A stretch of DNA of 30,564 nt from CAZAKO01 sp964546145 (GCA_964546145.1 CAZJIU010000020.1:1-30564); one strand, 5' to 3'; positions 7,773 through 16,909 are shown, counted from the stretch's first letter. Translations and numbers: made by a program. Notes: a model not told the origin generated them from the sequence alone.

Positions 7773-9338
7773 ATGGGTGCAAAAAGAGGTAAAATTTTAT
7801 GGGTCGATGATGAAATTGAGCTATTGAAAGCTCATATTCTCTTTTTAAAAAGTTGTGGTTATGATGTTATTCCCGTATCCAATGGCAACGACGCCGTGAA
7901 TCTTATCACCGAAAGCAACTTTGACCTGGTGCTTCTGGATGAAATAATGGTAGGGAAAGACGGATTGACGACGCTCAATGAGATCAAAAATATCTATCCC
8001 GGTTTGCCGGTAATTATGATCACGAAGAATGAAGAAGAGAGTCTGATGGATAAGGCGATTGGTCAAAAGATTACCGACTACCTGACCAAGCCCGTCAATC
8101 CCAGTCAAATCCTGATGGCATGTAAAAAAGTCCTGGAGCAGAAGCGGATTGCCTCGGAACAGATATCCCGCAATTATCTCGAAGAATTTCATGCGATTTC
8201 ACGGCTTTTATTTACCGAGCTTAAGAGTCAAGACTGGATCGAGATTTATAAGAAGCTGGCGCGCTGGGAGATCGAATTTAATGATCACCCGGATCTGGGA
8301 TTAAAAGAGACACTTGAAGACCAGCTGCGTGATTGCGATATCGAATATGGCAAATTCTTGGAAAAGAATTACGAAGACTGGATATTCGAAGATCCCCATT
8401 TTCGACCGCCTTTATCACCCGATATAATCCGGCATTTTGTCTTTCCCCGCTTGAAAAATGGAGAGAAGGTACTCTTCATCGTCATTGATTGTATGCGTCT
8501 GGACCAGTGGCTGACTTTTGAACCGCTGTTATATGATTTTTATAATGTAGATACCGCTTACTATTTTTCGATTTTACCTTCGGCCACACCCTATTCTCGG
8601 AATTCGATTTTCAGTGGCCTGTTTCCGGATGAAATTCAGCGGCAATATCCTGATATCTGGGAGAAGGAGGAAGAGGATGAATCTTCGATGAATTCTCATG
8701 AGTCGGAGATGTTGGATGTCCTCTTCAGGACGGAATATCCCGAGTTAGCTCAGGGTATAAAATATCTTAAGGTGCTGGATTCTAATACCGGTTGGTCAAT
8801 GGATAAAAAATTGTCAACTTATCTCCAGAGTCATCTGATTGCGCTGGTCGTCAATTTTGTGGATGTATTGGCTCATCGTCGCTCTGATTCGGACATATTG
8901 AAAGAGATCCTGCCCAATGAAGCCAGTTACCGCTCCATCGTCCGCACCTGGTTCGAACATTCCTGGATTTTTTCGGTGCTGAAAAAATTTGCCCAATACG
9001 GCTTCACCGTTGTTATTACCAGCGATCATGGCAGTATACGGGTACAAAATGATGTTAAAGTCATCGGTGATAAGGAGACCTCAACCAATATTCGGTTTAA
9101 ATACGGGCGCAATCTTAATGTTCATCAAAAATATGCCCTGGTAATCAAGGATCCGGCAAAATACCGGCTGCCGGATCTGGGGATAAACACCAATTATCTG
9201 ATTGCCAAAGAGAATTTTTATTTCATCTACCCAACTAATTATCATAAATATCAGAGTCGTTATCGGAATACTTTTCAGCATGGAGGGGGCTCAATGGAGG
9301 AGACAATCTTGCCTGTAGCGACTCTTACTCCAAAGTAG
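7773..9338 (+). CDS. porX: PorX: T9SS response regulator with PglZ phosphodiesterase-like domain
   Basis: This 521-aa cytoplasmic regulator has an N-terminal receiver domain (about 7-122) with acidic pocket D12/D13, phospho-acceptor D56 in LLDE, T84 and K106 (TKP). A helical linker follows, then an alkaline-phosphatase-superfamily PglZ domain (about 215-520). Likely metal and catalytic residues are D239 (VIDCMRLDQW), T272 in ATPYSRNS, D364 and H368 (DVLAH), D418/H419 (SDHGS) and H503. Length and architecture match PorX of Porphyromonas and Flavobacterium, which regulates T9SS genes with the kinase PorY and an ECF sigma factor. PorX proteins have also been described as zinc-dependent phosphodiesterases. 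No PorY or sigma gene is in the window. The stop lies 3 nt before tsaE, so it appears to head the housekeeping operon. The start is ATG; the ribosome-binding site (AACAGGATCG) is modest. Confidence 0.93.
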   Translation: MGAKRGKILWVDDEIELLKAHILFLKSCGYDVIPVSNGNDAVNLITESNFDLVLLDEIMVGKDGLTTLNEIKNIYPGLPVIMITKNEEESLMDKAIGQKITDYLTKPVNPSQILMACKKVLEQKRIASEQISRNYLEEFHAISRLLFTELKSQDWIEIYKKLARWEIEFNDHPDLGLKETLEDQLRDCDIEYGKFLEKNYEDWIFEDPHFRPPLSPDIIRHFVFPRLKNGEKVLFIVIDCMRLDQWLTFEPLLYDFYNVDTAYYFSILPSATPYSRNSIFSGLFPDEIQRQYPDIWEKEEEDESSMNSHESEMLDVLFRTEYPELAQGIKYLKVLDSNTGWSMDKKLSTYLQSHLIALVVNFVDVLAHRRSDSDILKEILPNEASYRSIVRTWFEHSWIFSVLKKFAQYGFTVVITSDHGSIRVQNDVKVIGDKETSTNIRFKYGRNLNVHQKYALVIKDPAKYRLPDLGINTNYLIAKENFYFIYPTNYHKYQSRYRNTFQHGGGSMEETILPVATLTPK

Positions 9339-9341
9339 TCT

Positions 9342-9830
9342 ATGGTTAAGATTACCTCCAATTCTGCCGGGCAGACTGAAAATTTTGGTGAACAATTGGC
9401 AATCCTGCTAAAAGGTGGTTCAATTGTTGCTTTCGACGGGGAGTTAGCTGCCGGTAAAACAACCATGATTCGGGGAATCTGCCGCGGGCTGCAGGTTCGT
9501 CAACCAGTGCAAAGTCCCACATTTACTCTGATCAATGAGTATCAGGGTAAATTGCCAGTATACCATCTGGATTGCTACCGTGAGCGGCGGAAGCAGGAGT
9601 GGTTGGCACTGGGTATCGAAGATTATCTTTATGGAGAGGGTGTTACCCTGATAGAGTGGGCGGATGCCATTCGTGAATTGATTCCCCAAAGCTCGATTCG
9701 AATCATCATGAATCACATTATGGTTGAAGAAAGCAGTCGGGAGATTTATTTTCAGGCACTGCCAAATACTGAAGTGCAGATCAGACAAGCAATCCGAACT
9801 GGATCAACAGATGAACATTCTCGGGATTGA
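9342..9830 (+). CDS. tsaE: TsaE, ATPase of t6A tRNA modification
   Basis: This 162-aa P-loop ATPase works with TsaB and TsaD to install N6-threonylcarbamoyl-adenosine at position 37 of ANN-reading tRNAs. The Walker A motif GELAAGKTT is at 33-41. The family signatures SPTFTLINEY (58-67), HLDCYR (75-80) and LIEWAD (103-108) are all present. Length is normal for the family. It starts 3 nt after the porX stop and its end overlaps tsaB by 20 nt, indicating one mRNA and probable translational coupling. tsaD and tsaC are not in the window. Confidence 0.96.
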   Translation: MVKITSNSAGQTENFGEQLAILLKGGSIVAFDGELAAGKTTMIRGICRGLQVRQPVQSPTFTLINEYQGKLPVYHLDCYRERRKQEWLALGIEDYLYGEGVTLIEWADAIRELIPQSSIRIIMNHIMVEESSREIYFQALPNTEVQIRQAIRTGSTDEHSRD

Positions 9831-10464
9831 CACATCAACCGATAACTGCAGTGTGGGATTGGTACGCGATGGTTTGATTATCGCGGCAAAATCCAAGCTG
9901 GGAAGGAGCATGGCATCCGAACGGCTGATTTCACTGATTGATGAACTTCTATCTCAGCAGATCTCGTTTAAAGAAATTGATGCGGTGGCAGTGAGTATCG
10001 GACCTGGCTCATATACCGGGTTACGGATTGGATTGAGTACCGCCAAAGGACTTGCTCTGCCAGACCGGTTGCCAATTCTACCGGTTCCTACGATGGCCGT
10101 CCTGGAAAGAGTTGTTCGTCAGCAACTGACAGAAGCGGTTATGTTATTTATCAAATCCCACCGTGACCTGATTTACCATGTGTTATCGGTTCCCGAAAAA
10201 CCGCTTGACCTGCTGAATATTGCGATAAAATATGCCCCCCTGCCCGAGGTGCTGACTCTTAATCCCGAGGTGAAAATATTTGCCGGTCCGCCGGGATTGG
10301 ATTATCCGCCTGAAAAAATTGTCCGTTCAGTATATCCTGCCGGAGAACAAGTAGCATTGCTGGGATTTGAATATTACCAGCAATTAAGCCCTTTGAGTCA
10401 TGCCGAGCTTGAACCCTTTTACTTTACGGAATTTGAGGCGCAGCAGTGGTCTCCAAAGAGATGA
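9811..10464 (+). CDS. tsaB: TsaB, scaffold subunit of the t6A complex
   Basis: This 217-aa protein of the ASKHA/YeaZ family partners TsaD and TsaE in t6A synthesis. It begins MNILGIDTSTDNCSVGL, the typical first beta-hairpin, and carries the diagnostic GPGSYTGLRIG loop at about 64-74. The reading frame is open further upstream, but the ATG at 9811 gives the family's normal N-terminus and is preceded by GGAT at suitable spacing. It overlaps the tsaE end by 20 nt and its TGA overlaps the rimI ATG (ATGA). The C-terminal half is divergent, as is usual in this family. Confidence 0.95.
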   Translation: MNILGIDTSTDNCSVGLVRDGLIIAAKSKLGRSMASERLISLIDELLSQQISFKEIDAVAVSIGPGSYTGLRIGLSTAKGLALPDRLPILPVPTMAVLERVVRQQLTEAVMLFIKSHRDLIYHVLSVPEKPLDLLNIAIKYAPLPEVLTLNPEVKIFAGPPGLDYPPEKIVRSVYPAGEQVALLGFEYYQQLSPLSHAELEPFYFTEFEAQQWSPKR

Positions 10465-10898
10465 TTCGAATTCGGAAAGCGCTTGCGCCGGATCTACCAG
10501 AGATAATGGTTATTGAGCAAAGCTCCTTTGCCTCGCCCTGGAATATGGCTTTTTTCCGACATGAATTGTACAATCCCGTTGCTTTTTTTTATATTATCGA
10601 GGTTGGGGTTAAATTAGCTGGTTATATCATATTTTGGATTTTTAAAGACGAAGCCCATATTGCTAATTTGGCAATCCATCCGGAATATCGAAAAAGAGGA
10701 TATGGAAAGTATTTGTTCAAATGGTCTCTGGAATTTGTCCGTAACAAGAAGGTTGCGACGGTAACACTTGAGGTGAATGAGAAAAATCTGTCAGCCCGGG
10801 ATTTGTATGAGAAATTTGGCTTTAAAATGGTGGGCAAAAGGGAAAAATATTATGAAAATAGCGATGATGCTCTGATCTTGAGTAAGGTGATAGCATGA
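10461..10898 (+). CDS. rimI: RimI-type N-alpha-acetyltransferase (GNAT)
   Basis: This 145-aa GNAT-fold acetyltransferase belongs to the RimI family, whose E. coli member acetylates the N-terminus of ribosomal protein S18. The acetyl-CoA pyrophosphate loop RKRGYGKYL is clear, as are the preceding strand IANLAIHPEYR and the later EVNEKNLSARDLYEKFGF segment. Its place after tsaB is a very common arrangement across bacteria. The ATG at 10461 overlaps the tsaB stop in an ATGA arrangement. An upstream GTG (10446) would add five residues and is less likely. The substrate cannot be read from sequence and other protein N-termini are possible. Confidence 0.92.
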   Translation: MIRIRKALAPDLPEIMVIEQSSFASPWNMAFFRHELYNPVAFFYIIEVGVKLAGYIIFWIFKDEAHIANLAIHPEYRKRGYGKYLFKWSLEFVRNKKVATVTLEVNEKNLSARDLYEKFGFKMVGKREKYYENSDDALILSKVIA

Positions 10899-10905
10899 GG
10901 TAATT

Positions 10906-11751
10906 ATGGTAGATTGGTTTAGGCGTACTAAGAAAAGTTTTTTGGGTACCGAAAAGAAAGTTATTCCGGATGGGCTCTGGCTCAAGTGCCCCAAGTGTGC
11001 TGAATATTTATACAAACGGGAATTAGACCGCAATTACTGGGTTTGCCCCAAGTGCCGCTATCATTTCCGGATTCCCAGTAAAGAATATATCAAGATGTTG
11101 ATTGATGGTAAATATGAAGAATTTAATCAGAAGATTAGCTCGAATGATCCCTTAAGGTTCAAAGATTCGAAACGTTATGTTGACCGGATTAAGGATGCCC
11201 ATGCCAAAACCGGGAATTATGAAGCAGTGGTGACAATTGAGGGGCAAATATCCAGTTACACAGTAATTTTATGTGTTATGGATTTTCAGTTCATTGGCGG
11301 TAGTATGGGTTCGGTTGTGGGTGAGAAGGTCGCTCGAGCGATTGATCGTGCCCGGGAGAAAAAATTACCGCTGATCATCGTTGCTGCCTCCGGCGGGGCC
11401 CGGATGCAGGAGGGCATTTTATCGCTGATGCAAATGGCCAAGACCAGCGCCAAGTTGGCTCAATTTCATGAACAGGGTGGGTTGTTTATCTCGATTCTAA
11501 CCGATCCTACGACTGGGGGGACGACCGCCAGTTTTGCAATGCTGGGTGATCTAATTATTGCCGAACCGGGTGCTCTGATTGGCTTCGCCGGTGAACGCGT
11601 AATTCGCCAAACGATTGGCGTGGATTTACCGGAAGGATTTCAGCGCGCCGAATTTCTGCTGGAGAAAGGATTTATTGATATAATTTGCGAGCGTTCCGGG
11701 ATGAAGCAATTACTAATTAAAATTTTGAATTTCTTCAATGAAAAAAACTAA
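10906..11751 (+). CDS. accD: AccD, acetyl-CoA carboxylase carboxyltransferase beta subunit
   Basis: This 281-aa subunit pairs with AccA to transfer CO2 from carboxybiotin to acetyl-CoA, the first step of fatty-acid synthesis. The N-terminal zinc ribbon has C28, C31, C47 and C50. The crotonase-like core shows PLIIVAASGGARMQEG and LTDPTTGGTTASFAMLGD, then EPGALIGFAGERVI. Length is typical. GAGGT lies upstream of the ATG at good spacing. The end overlaps surE by 14 nt. accA, accB and accC are elsewhere, which is common outside a few clades. Confidence 0.97.
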   Translation: MVDWFRRTKKSFLGTEKKVIPDGLWLKCPKCAEYLYKRELDRNYWVCPKCRYHFRIPSKEYIKMLIDGKYEEFNQKISSNDPLRFKDSKRYVDRIKDAHAKTGNYEAVVTIEGQISSYTVILCVMDFQFIGGSMGSVVGEKVARAIDRAREKKLPLIIVAASGGARMQEGILSLMQMAKTSAKLAQFHEQGGLFISILTDPTTGGTTASFAMLGDLIIAEPGALIGFAGERVIRQTIGVDLPEGFQRAEFLLEKGFIDIICERSGMKQLLIKILNFFNEKN

Positions 11752-12532
11752 ACCGTATCTTTTAATTACCAATGACGATGGGATTGCCGCTCCCGGAATT
11801 CATGCTCTGGTGCAGGAATTAAAAAAGATTACCGAGGTTGTGATAGTGGCTCCGGAAAATGAAAAGAGTGCCGTTGGGCATGCGATTACCCTGTCCGATC
11901 CTATCCGGGTAACCTGTTTTAATAAAGGCCGATACTGGAGCGGTTATGCCGTTTCGGGAACGCCGGCGGATTGTGTTAAAATCGCCGTTGGCGCGTTGTT
12001 GGACCGCCGCCCGGATATGGTCGTCAGTGGTATAAATCTTGGCTCTAATGCCGGTATTAATGTAATCTATTCCGGGACAGTCTCGGCGGCTACTGAAGGC
12101 ACGATCCTAAGTATTCCCTCCATTGCAATTTCTCTTACGACCTACATGGATCCGATCTTCGAACCGGCGGCACGGTTTGCAGCGCAGATGGTGCGGATTG
12201 TGCTTTCCCGAGGATTGCCTGAACGTACTCTGCTGAATATCAATGTCCCGAATCTGCCTGAAGCCGAAATTAAAGGGGTAAGAATAACCCGTCAGGGCAT
12301 GGCGAATTTTGCCGAGACATTCGATAAACGCACAGACCCGCGCAATCGGATTTACTACTGGATGGATGGTCAGAAAAAGGAGATTGTGGCGGATGAAGAT
12401 GTGGATGACGAAGCCATCAAGCGGGGAATGATATCCATTACGCCGTTAAAATATGACCTGACGAACTATGATTTCATCCATCAACTGAATCAGTGGTTAC
12501 CGGAAATTGAAAAAAGAGATGGCGAACGATAA
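11738..12532 (+). CDS. surE: SurE, 5'/3'-nucleotidase
   Basis: This 264-aa metal-dependent nucleotidase removes phosphate from nucleoside monophosphates. The N-terminal LLITNDDGIAAPG carries the metal ligands D13 and D14, with S44 (NEKSAVGH) and N100 (SGINLGSNAG) completing the site. SGTPADCVKIA and YSGTVSAATEG are further family signatures. The start ATG lies inside the accD end (14-nt overlap), and its own end overlaps guaA by 14 nt. Linkage to guaA puts two nucleotide-metabolism genes side by side; a direct functional tie is only inferred. Confidence 0.96.
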   Translation: MKKTKPYLLITNDDGIAAPGIHALVQELKKITEVVIVAPENEKSAVGHAITLSDPIRVTCFNKGRYWSGYAVSGTPADCVKIAVGALLDRRPDMVVSGINLGSNAGINVIYSGTVSAATEGTILSIPSIAISLTTYMDPIFEPAARFAAQMVRIVLSRGLPERTLLNINVPNLPEAEIKGVRITRQGMANFAETFDKRTDPRNRIYYWMDGQKKEIVADEDVDDEAIKRGMISITPLKYDLTNYDFIHQLNQWLPEIEKRDGER

Positions 12533-14057
12533 AGTCTGGATTATCGACTTTGGCTCCCAGTATACCCAGTTGATTGCGCGCCGGGTGCGCGAATTATCTG
12601 TTTTTTCAGAGATTGTCCTGCCCCATGTAAAACCTGCCGAAATTCACGATAATCGGGTCGCGGCACTAATTCTTTCAGGTGGTCCTGCCAGCGTCTATGA
12701 TAAGGAAGCGCCAGACCTGGATCCGGCAATCTTTGAGATGGGATTACCAATTTTGGGGATTTGCTATGGTTTTCAGTTAATGTCGCGTCATTTTGGCGCC
12801 CGGGTTCATTCGGAAAATAGAAGAGAATATGGTCGGAGTAACATTACCCTGCTACAAAAATCGCCACTCTTTAAGGGGGTACCTGACCGAACCACTGTCT
12901 GGATGAGTCATGGTGATCATGTGGATACTCTGCCAACCGGATTCGAGATTGTGGCCGTTTCTGAAAATCTGGCACCAGCGACACTGGTACATCGTCAGAA
13001 AGCCCTGATTGGTTTGCAGTTTCATCCGGAAGTAATTCATACGGTTGACGGGACAAAAATTCTCCGGAATTTTTTATTCGAAATCGCCGGTTTAAAAGGA
13101 GACTGGACTCCCGACCGGTTTATCGAGCAATCAATCGCCCAGGTCCGGCAACTAACAAACGGTGGTAAAGTACTCGTAGCATTGAGCGGCGGGGTAGATT
13201 CTTCCGTTATGGGAGTTTTGCTTTATCGGGCGATTGGTGACCAATGTGTCCCGGTTTTTATTGATCATGGTCTTTTACGTCAGGATGAGCAGTTTGAAGT
13301 TGTGCGGATCTTAAAAGAGGATATGGGTTTGCCGGTTCGCAAGTATAACTATTCGTATTCTTTTCTGAAAGCGTTGAAAGGAGTTACTAATCCCGAGCAG
13401 AAACGTAAAATCATCGGTCGTGAATTTATCAATGCCTTTGAAGATATTGCAAGTAAATATACTAATCTGAAATATCTTGCTCAGGGTACATTATACCCGG
13501 ATGTCATTGAAAGTCGGTCGGTTAAGGGTCCCTCCCAGGTGATTAAAAGTCACCATAATGTCGGTGGTCTGCCCAAAAGAATGAAACTGGAATTGATCGA
13601 ACCGTTTAGGAGTCTGTTTAAAGATGAAGTGCGCAGAATTGGCGCTGAGCTCGAAGTTCCGGTGAATATCCTCAACCGGCACCCTTTTCCGGGGCCAGGA
13701 TTAGGCGTGCGGATTATTGGCGAAATTACTCCCCATCGGTTGAATCTTTTAAGAAAAGCCGATAGCATATTCATTAGCGAAATCCGCGCTTCGGGCGATT
13801 ACGAACGGGTCTGGCAGGCTTTTACGGTGCTTCTACCGGTTAAGACTGTCGGGGTAATGGGTGATCAGCGAACTTATGAAAATGTAATTGCGCTGCGTTC
13901 CGTCAATAGTAGTGATGGTATGACAGCCGATTGGTCGCCGCTATCCTATCCTGTATTGAGTCGGGTGGCAAACCGGATTGTCAACGAAGTCCGGGGTATT
14001 AATCGGGTGGTCTACGATATGACCTCCAAGCCACCGGGGACGATAGAGTGGGAATAA
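12519..14057 (+). CDS. guaA: GuaA, GMP synthase (glutamine-hydrolysing)
   Basis: This 512-aa enzyme converts XMP to GMP using glutamine and ATP. The glutaminase domain has the nucleophile C82 (GICYGFQL) and the H169/E171 pair (FHPE). The ATP-pyrophosphatase domain carries SGGVDSS at 223-229. The C-terminal dimerisation domain includes FPGPGLGVRIIGE and ends in PPGTIEWE, the usual terminus. The frame is open to a TTG at 12507, but the ATG at 12519 gives the canonical N-terminus (VWIIDFGSQYTQLIARRVRE). It overlaps the surE end by 14 nt. Full length and all catalytic motifs are intact. Confidence 0.98.
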   Translation: MANDKVWIIDFGSQYTQLIARRVRELSVFSEIVLPHVKPAEIHDNRVAALILSGGPASVYDKEAPDLDPAIFEMGLPILGICYGFQLMSRHFGARVHSENRREYGRSNITLLQKSPLFKGVPDRTTVWMSHGDHVDTLPTGFEIVAVSENLAPATLVHRQKALIGLQFHPEVIHTVDGTKILRNFLFEIAGLKGDWTPDRFIEQSIAQVRQLTNGGKVLVALSGGVDSSVMGVLLYRAIGDQCVPVFIDHGLLRQDEQFEVVRILKEDMGLPVRKYNYSYSFLKALKGVTNPEQKRKIIGREFINAFEDIASKYTNLKYLAQGTLYPDVIESRSVKGPSQVIKSHHNVGGLPKRMKLELIEPFRSLFKDEVRRIGAELEVPVNILNRHPFPGPGLGVRIIGEITPHRLNLLRKADSIFISEIRASGDYERVWQAFTVLLPVKTVGVMGDQRTYENVIALRSVNSSDGMTADWSPLSYPVLSRVANRIVNEVRGINRVVYDMTSKPPGTIEWE

Positions 14058-14089
14058 TTCAAGAGAATAGAGTATCATTGGTAAAATTT

Positions 14090-16114
14090 ATGCGGACAGG
14101 GATTTGGATTGCGGTAATTTTGATGATTTGCAGCTGCTTTTTAGTGGCGAAATCTGAAAATCCCAATGACACCAATGGTGAAACTCTGGATACTTTACAA
14201 GTTTTATTTCAGCAAGGTGTACGTTACTATAACGAAGAACGGTACTGGGATGCACTAAACATTTTCGAGCAATTGAGCAGTATTACCAAAACCGAAAACC
14301 GGTTATTGAGTGCCTCCGGTCTGATGCTCATCAAGACCTATTTCAGGTTAGGTGAACTAGATCATGCTATTCAGTCCGGGCTCGACTATGTTCGGCTTTA
14401 CAAAACCTCTAAATATCTCGACGATGCCGAGTATGCTCTCGGTGAAGCCTACCTCGTTTACGGCTCGTACGAGCAAGCCATTTTGCATTATTTGAATGTG
14501 ATGCAAATAACCGATCAACAGCAACTTTATGATCTAAGCAAGCAGACGATTGAGATGCTGATTGATCTTTTTATCAGTACCGAGAATCTGGCTGAGCTTC
14601 GGGATAAATGTGATAATGATTTTCAACGAATTTTTTTATCGTTGAAGCTGGCTGAAAAATACCATTCGGACGGCGATTCTAAAAAAGCTGAAAGTGAAAT
14701 GCGATCTTTGCGGAGTCTGATTAAAGGTTCCGATTTTATGGAGGAATATAATGCTACGATGGAGCAGCTGCGGAATCGCGCCCGGGAAAAGATTTATATC
14801 GGAGTAGTCTTACCCCTTTCCGGACCAATGGCTGATGTGGGAGAGAGTATTTTAAATGGTGTGCGTTATGCCTTGCATCAATTTCGGGCAAATTCTGACA
14901 AGGATATCGCCGCCATTGTTGTGAATAACCGCGGTGAAGTCGTCGAAAGCATCAGGAAGGTTGAATATCTCTGCAATAATCCGAAAGTAAAAGCAATATT
15001 TGGACCGGTCTCCAGTGATAATACAATCGCTGCGGCGGCAGTGGCCAACCAGCATAATGTTCCCCTTATTGCACCCACAGCTACCAGCAGTGAGATTAGC
15101 TCCTTAGGACCATATGTCTTTCAGGCCAATGTGGACTATGAAAATCTCGGGCAATTTATCGGGAATTATGGTGCCAAAGTCTTCAATTTTAAAACTGTTG
15201 CCACCCTCTCTCCAGCCGATGAGTTTGGGAAAGAGATGACGGATGCTTTCTGCATTGCGGTTGATAATGCCGGAGGTCAGATCGTCTCCCAGCAGTGGTA
15301 TCATGGCTCACCAGTCGAATTGAAATATCAAATTTCGATGATTCGCCAGGCGGGACTGGAAATTAGCCGAAATTTGGTTAATCAAAAAATCGAGAAGAGT
15401 CTAGTGCAACTACACCGATACGTTAATTCTGATAGTCTCCAACGGGCAGCCCGAATATATGTTGATATGTATGGTGATAAATACCGCATTTTTAAAGAGG
15501 ACAATGTCTATTTGGTAGATCAGCATCGGGCACTGATTCTGACCGGTCTGATGGATTCGACTGAGTTTCTGGTTCCCAAAATGGATTCCCTTGAATATCG
15601 AATTACATCTATTGACGGACTATTAGTTCCGGCTTATGCTTCCGATTTGACACTCTTGATTCCGCAGCTGGAATACTATAATCTGAGTGCGAAAATTTTC
15701 GGCAGCGCCAACTGGAATGATCTGACCCTGTTAAAAGATCACCCTAAAATTTCGCAAAACCTGATTTTTATCTCCGATTATTATATTGATCAAGACTCCC
15801 GGTTTTACCAGAACTTTGAGCGTATTTATTCCCGCTTATTGGGTGCCAAGCCGAGTCGTTTCGACCTTTATGGTTATGATACCATGCGGGCTTTACTCTC
15901 AGTATTCAATGACAGTGATTGTTCCCGGGAAACCATTCGTAAACAATTATCCCAAATGCCAAAATACAGCGGCATTTGCCGGAATATCTCCTTTCGGGGG
16001 AATCGTCCGCGAGTTAATTCCTGCGCCTTTATTATGAAATTTGAAGATGGTCATACAGTACCAATAGCGGCGATCGAAAATGGTGATCTGGTGCCGTATA
16101 CTCCGCATTATTAG
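14090..16114 (+). CDS. Exported TPR plus periplasmic-binding-fold protein
   Basis: This ~674-aa protein has an N-terminal hydrophobic signal (IWIAVILMICSCFLVA). C16 could be a lipidated cysteine, though the lipobox is poor. Residues ~35-215 are TPR-like helical repeats (for example GVRYYNEERYWDALNIFEQL and GEAYLVYGSYEQAILHYLNV). From about 233 it is a type I periplasmic-binding fold of the leucine-binding / LpoA-like kind: IGVVLPLSGPMADVGESILNGVRYAL, then IFGPVSSDNTIAAA and NVPLIAPTATSSE. No ABC transporter genes are nearby, so a ligand-sensing or LpoA-like role in peptidoglycan synthesis is as likely as transport. The next gene, pgeF, also concerns peptidoglycan. GTG 14048 and TTG 14078 are alternative starts. 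The ATG at 14090 gives a compact signal peptide. Confidence 0.85.
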   Translation: MRTGIWIAVILMICSCFLVAKSENPNDTNGETLDTLQVLFQQGVRYYNEERYWDALNIFEQLSSITKTENRLLSASGLMLIKTYFRLGELDHAIQSGLDYVRLYKTSKYLDDAEYALGEAYLVYGSYEQAILHYLNVMQITDQQQLYDLSKQTIEMLIDLFISTENLAELRDKCDNDFQRIFLSLKLAEKYHSDGDSKKAESEMRSLRSLIKGSDFMEEYNATMEQLRNRAREKIYIGVVLPLSGPMADVGESILNGVRYALHQFRANSDKDIAAIVVNNRGEVVESIRKVEYLCNNPKVKAIFGPVSSDNTIAAAAVANQHNVPLIAPTATSSEISSLGPYVFQANVDYENLGQFIGNYGAKVFNFKTVATLSPADEFGKEMTDAFCIAVDNAGGQIVSQQWYHGSPVELKYQISMIRQAGLEISRNLVNQKIEKSLVQLHRYVNSDSLQRAARIYVDMYGDKYRIFKEDNVYLVDQHRALILTGLMDSTEFLVPKMDSLEYRITSIDGLLVPAYASDLTLLIPQLEYYNLSAKIFGSANWNDLTLLKDHPKISQNLIFISDYYIDQDSRFYQNFERIYSRLLGAKPSRFDLYGYDTMRALLSVFNDSDCSRETIRKQLSQMPKYSGICRNISFRGNRPRVNSCAFIMKFEDGHTVPIAAIENGDLVPYTPHY

Positions 16115-16116
16115 GC

Positions 16117-16881
16117 ATGTTCGAGCCCATTAGAATAAATGATTTGATCCTGTTCCGGTCCTCGCTTTTGCATTCCCGTGAAGAGATTAATCACGGTTTC
16201 AGTACCCGGATCGGGGGTGTCAGCAGCGGTTTTTTTCACTCCCTCAATCTTGGATTAATAAAAGGGGATAGCCGCCAGAAGGTAATCGCGAATCGGTGGC
16301 GGTTTTATAATTCGATCCAGGTCACTGCAGAACAGACTGTGCAGGGAGTCCAGATTCATGGAACCCGGATTCGAATTGTAAAAGAACCTGGTATTTATTC
16401 AGGAACTGATGGATTTGTTACAATTCGAAAGGAGCTCGCCCTGCTAATCAAAACCGCTGATTGTCCGACAGTTCTTCTGATTGATCCACAGCAAAAAGTG
16501 ATTGCTGCTGTGCATGCTGGCTGGCGCAGCGTTGTTAATGGAATCCTGGAAAAAGTGATTCGGCTGCTGGCTGACCAATTCAATTCTCGACCAGCCAATA
16601 TTCTATGTGCAGTAGGTCCGGCTATTCATAGCTGTTGTTATGAGGTACAGGAAGATGTCTGGAAAATATTTCCTGAAGATGTCATTGTCCGGCGTGGTGA
16701 AAATTGCTTTCTTGATCTTCCGCTGGCAATTCGACAAAAACTGCTCAGGCTGGGAATTACAGAAAATCATCTTGATGACAGTAATCTTTGTACCAGTTGT
16801 CGCGCCGACCTGTTTTTCAGTCATCGGCGGGATAGCGGTCAAACCGGCCGGATGATGGCCGCGGTCTACCTCCGGAAATAG
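16117..16881 (+). CDS. pgeF: PgeF (YfiH/YlmD family) peptidoglycan editing factor
   Basis: This 254-aa protein of the multicopper-oxidase-like / laccase-domain family acts as a purine nucleoside enzyme in some members. In E. coli it prevents misincorporation of serine into peptidoglycan. The probable zinc ligands H81 (VQIHG), C116 (TADCPTVLL) and H133 (VHAGWR) are all present, together with GPAIHSCCYEV and the C-terminal FFSHRRDSGQTGRMMA. It starts 2 nt after the preceding stop, so it is co-transcribed and probably translationally coupled. Older annotations call this polyphenol oxidase; the assignment to PgeF is by family. Confidence 0.93.
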   Translation: MFEPIRINDLILFRSSLLHSREEINHGFSTRIGGVSSGFFHSLNLGLIKGDSRQKVIANRWRFYNSIQVTAEQTVQGVQIHGTRIRIVKEPGIYSGTDGFVTIRKELALLIKTADCPTVLLIDPQQKVIAAVHAGWRSVVNGILEKVIRLLADQFNSRPANILCAVGPAIHSCCYEVQEDVWKIFPEDVIVRRGENCFLDLPLAIRQKLLRLGITENHLDDSNLCTSCRADLFFSHRRDSGQTGRMMAAVYLRK

Positions 16882-16909
16882 AATAAGTTCTAAAAATTAG
16901 AGGTAATCC

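Noticed and set aside
14090..16114. ABC transporter operon based on the binding-protein fold
   Set aside because: No permease or ATPase genes lie nearby and the TPR front end is unlike transporter binding proteins.
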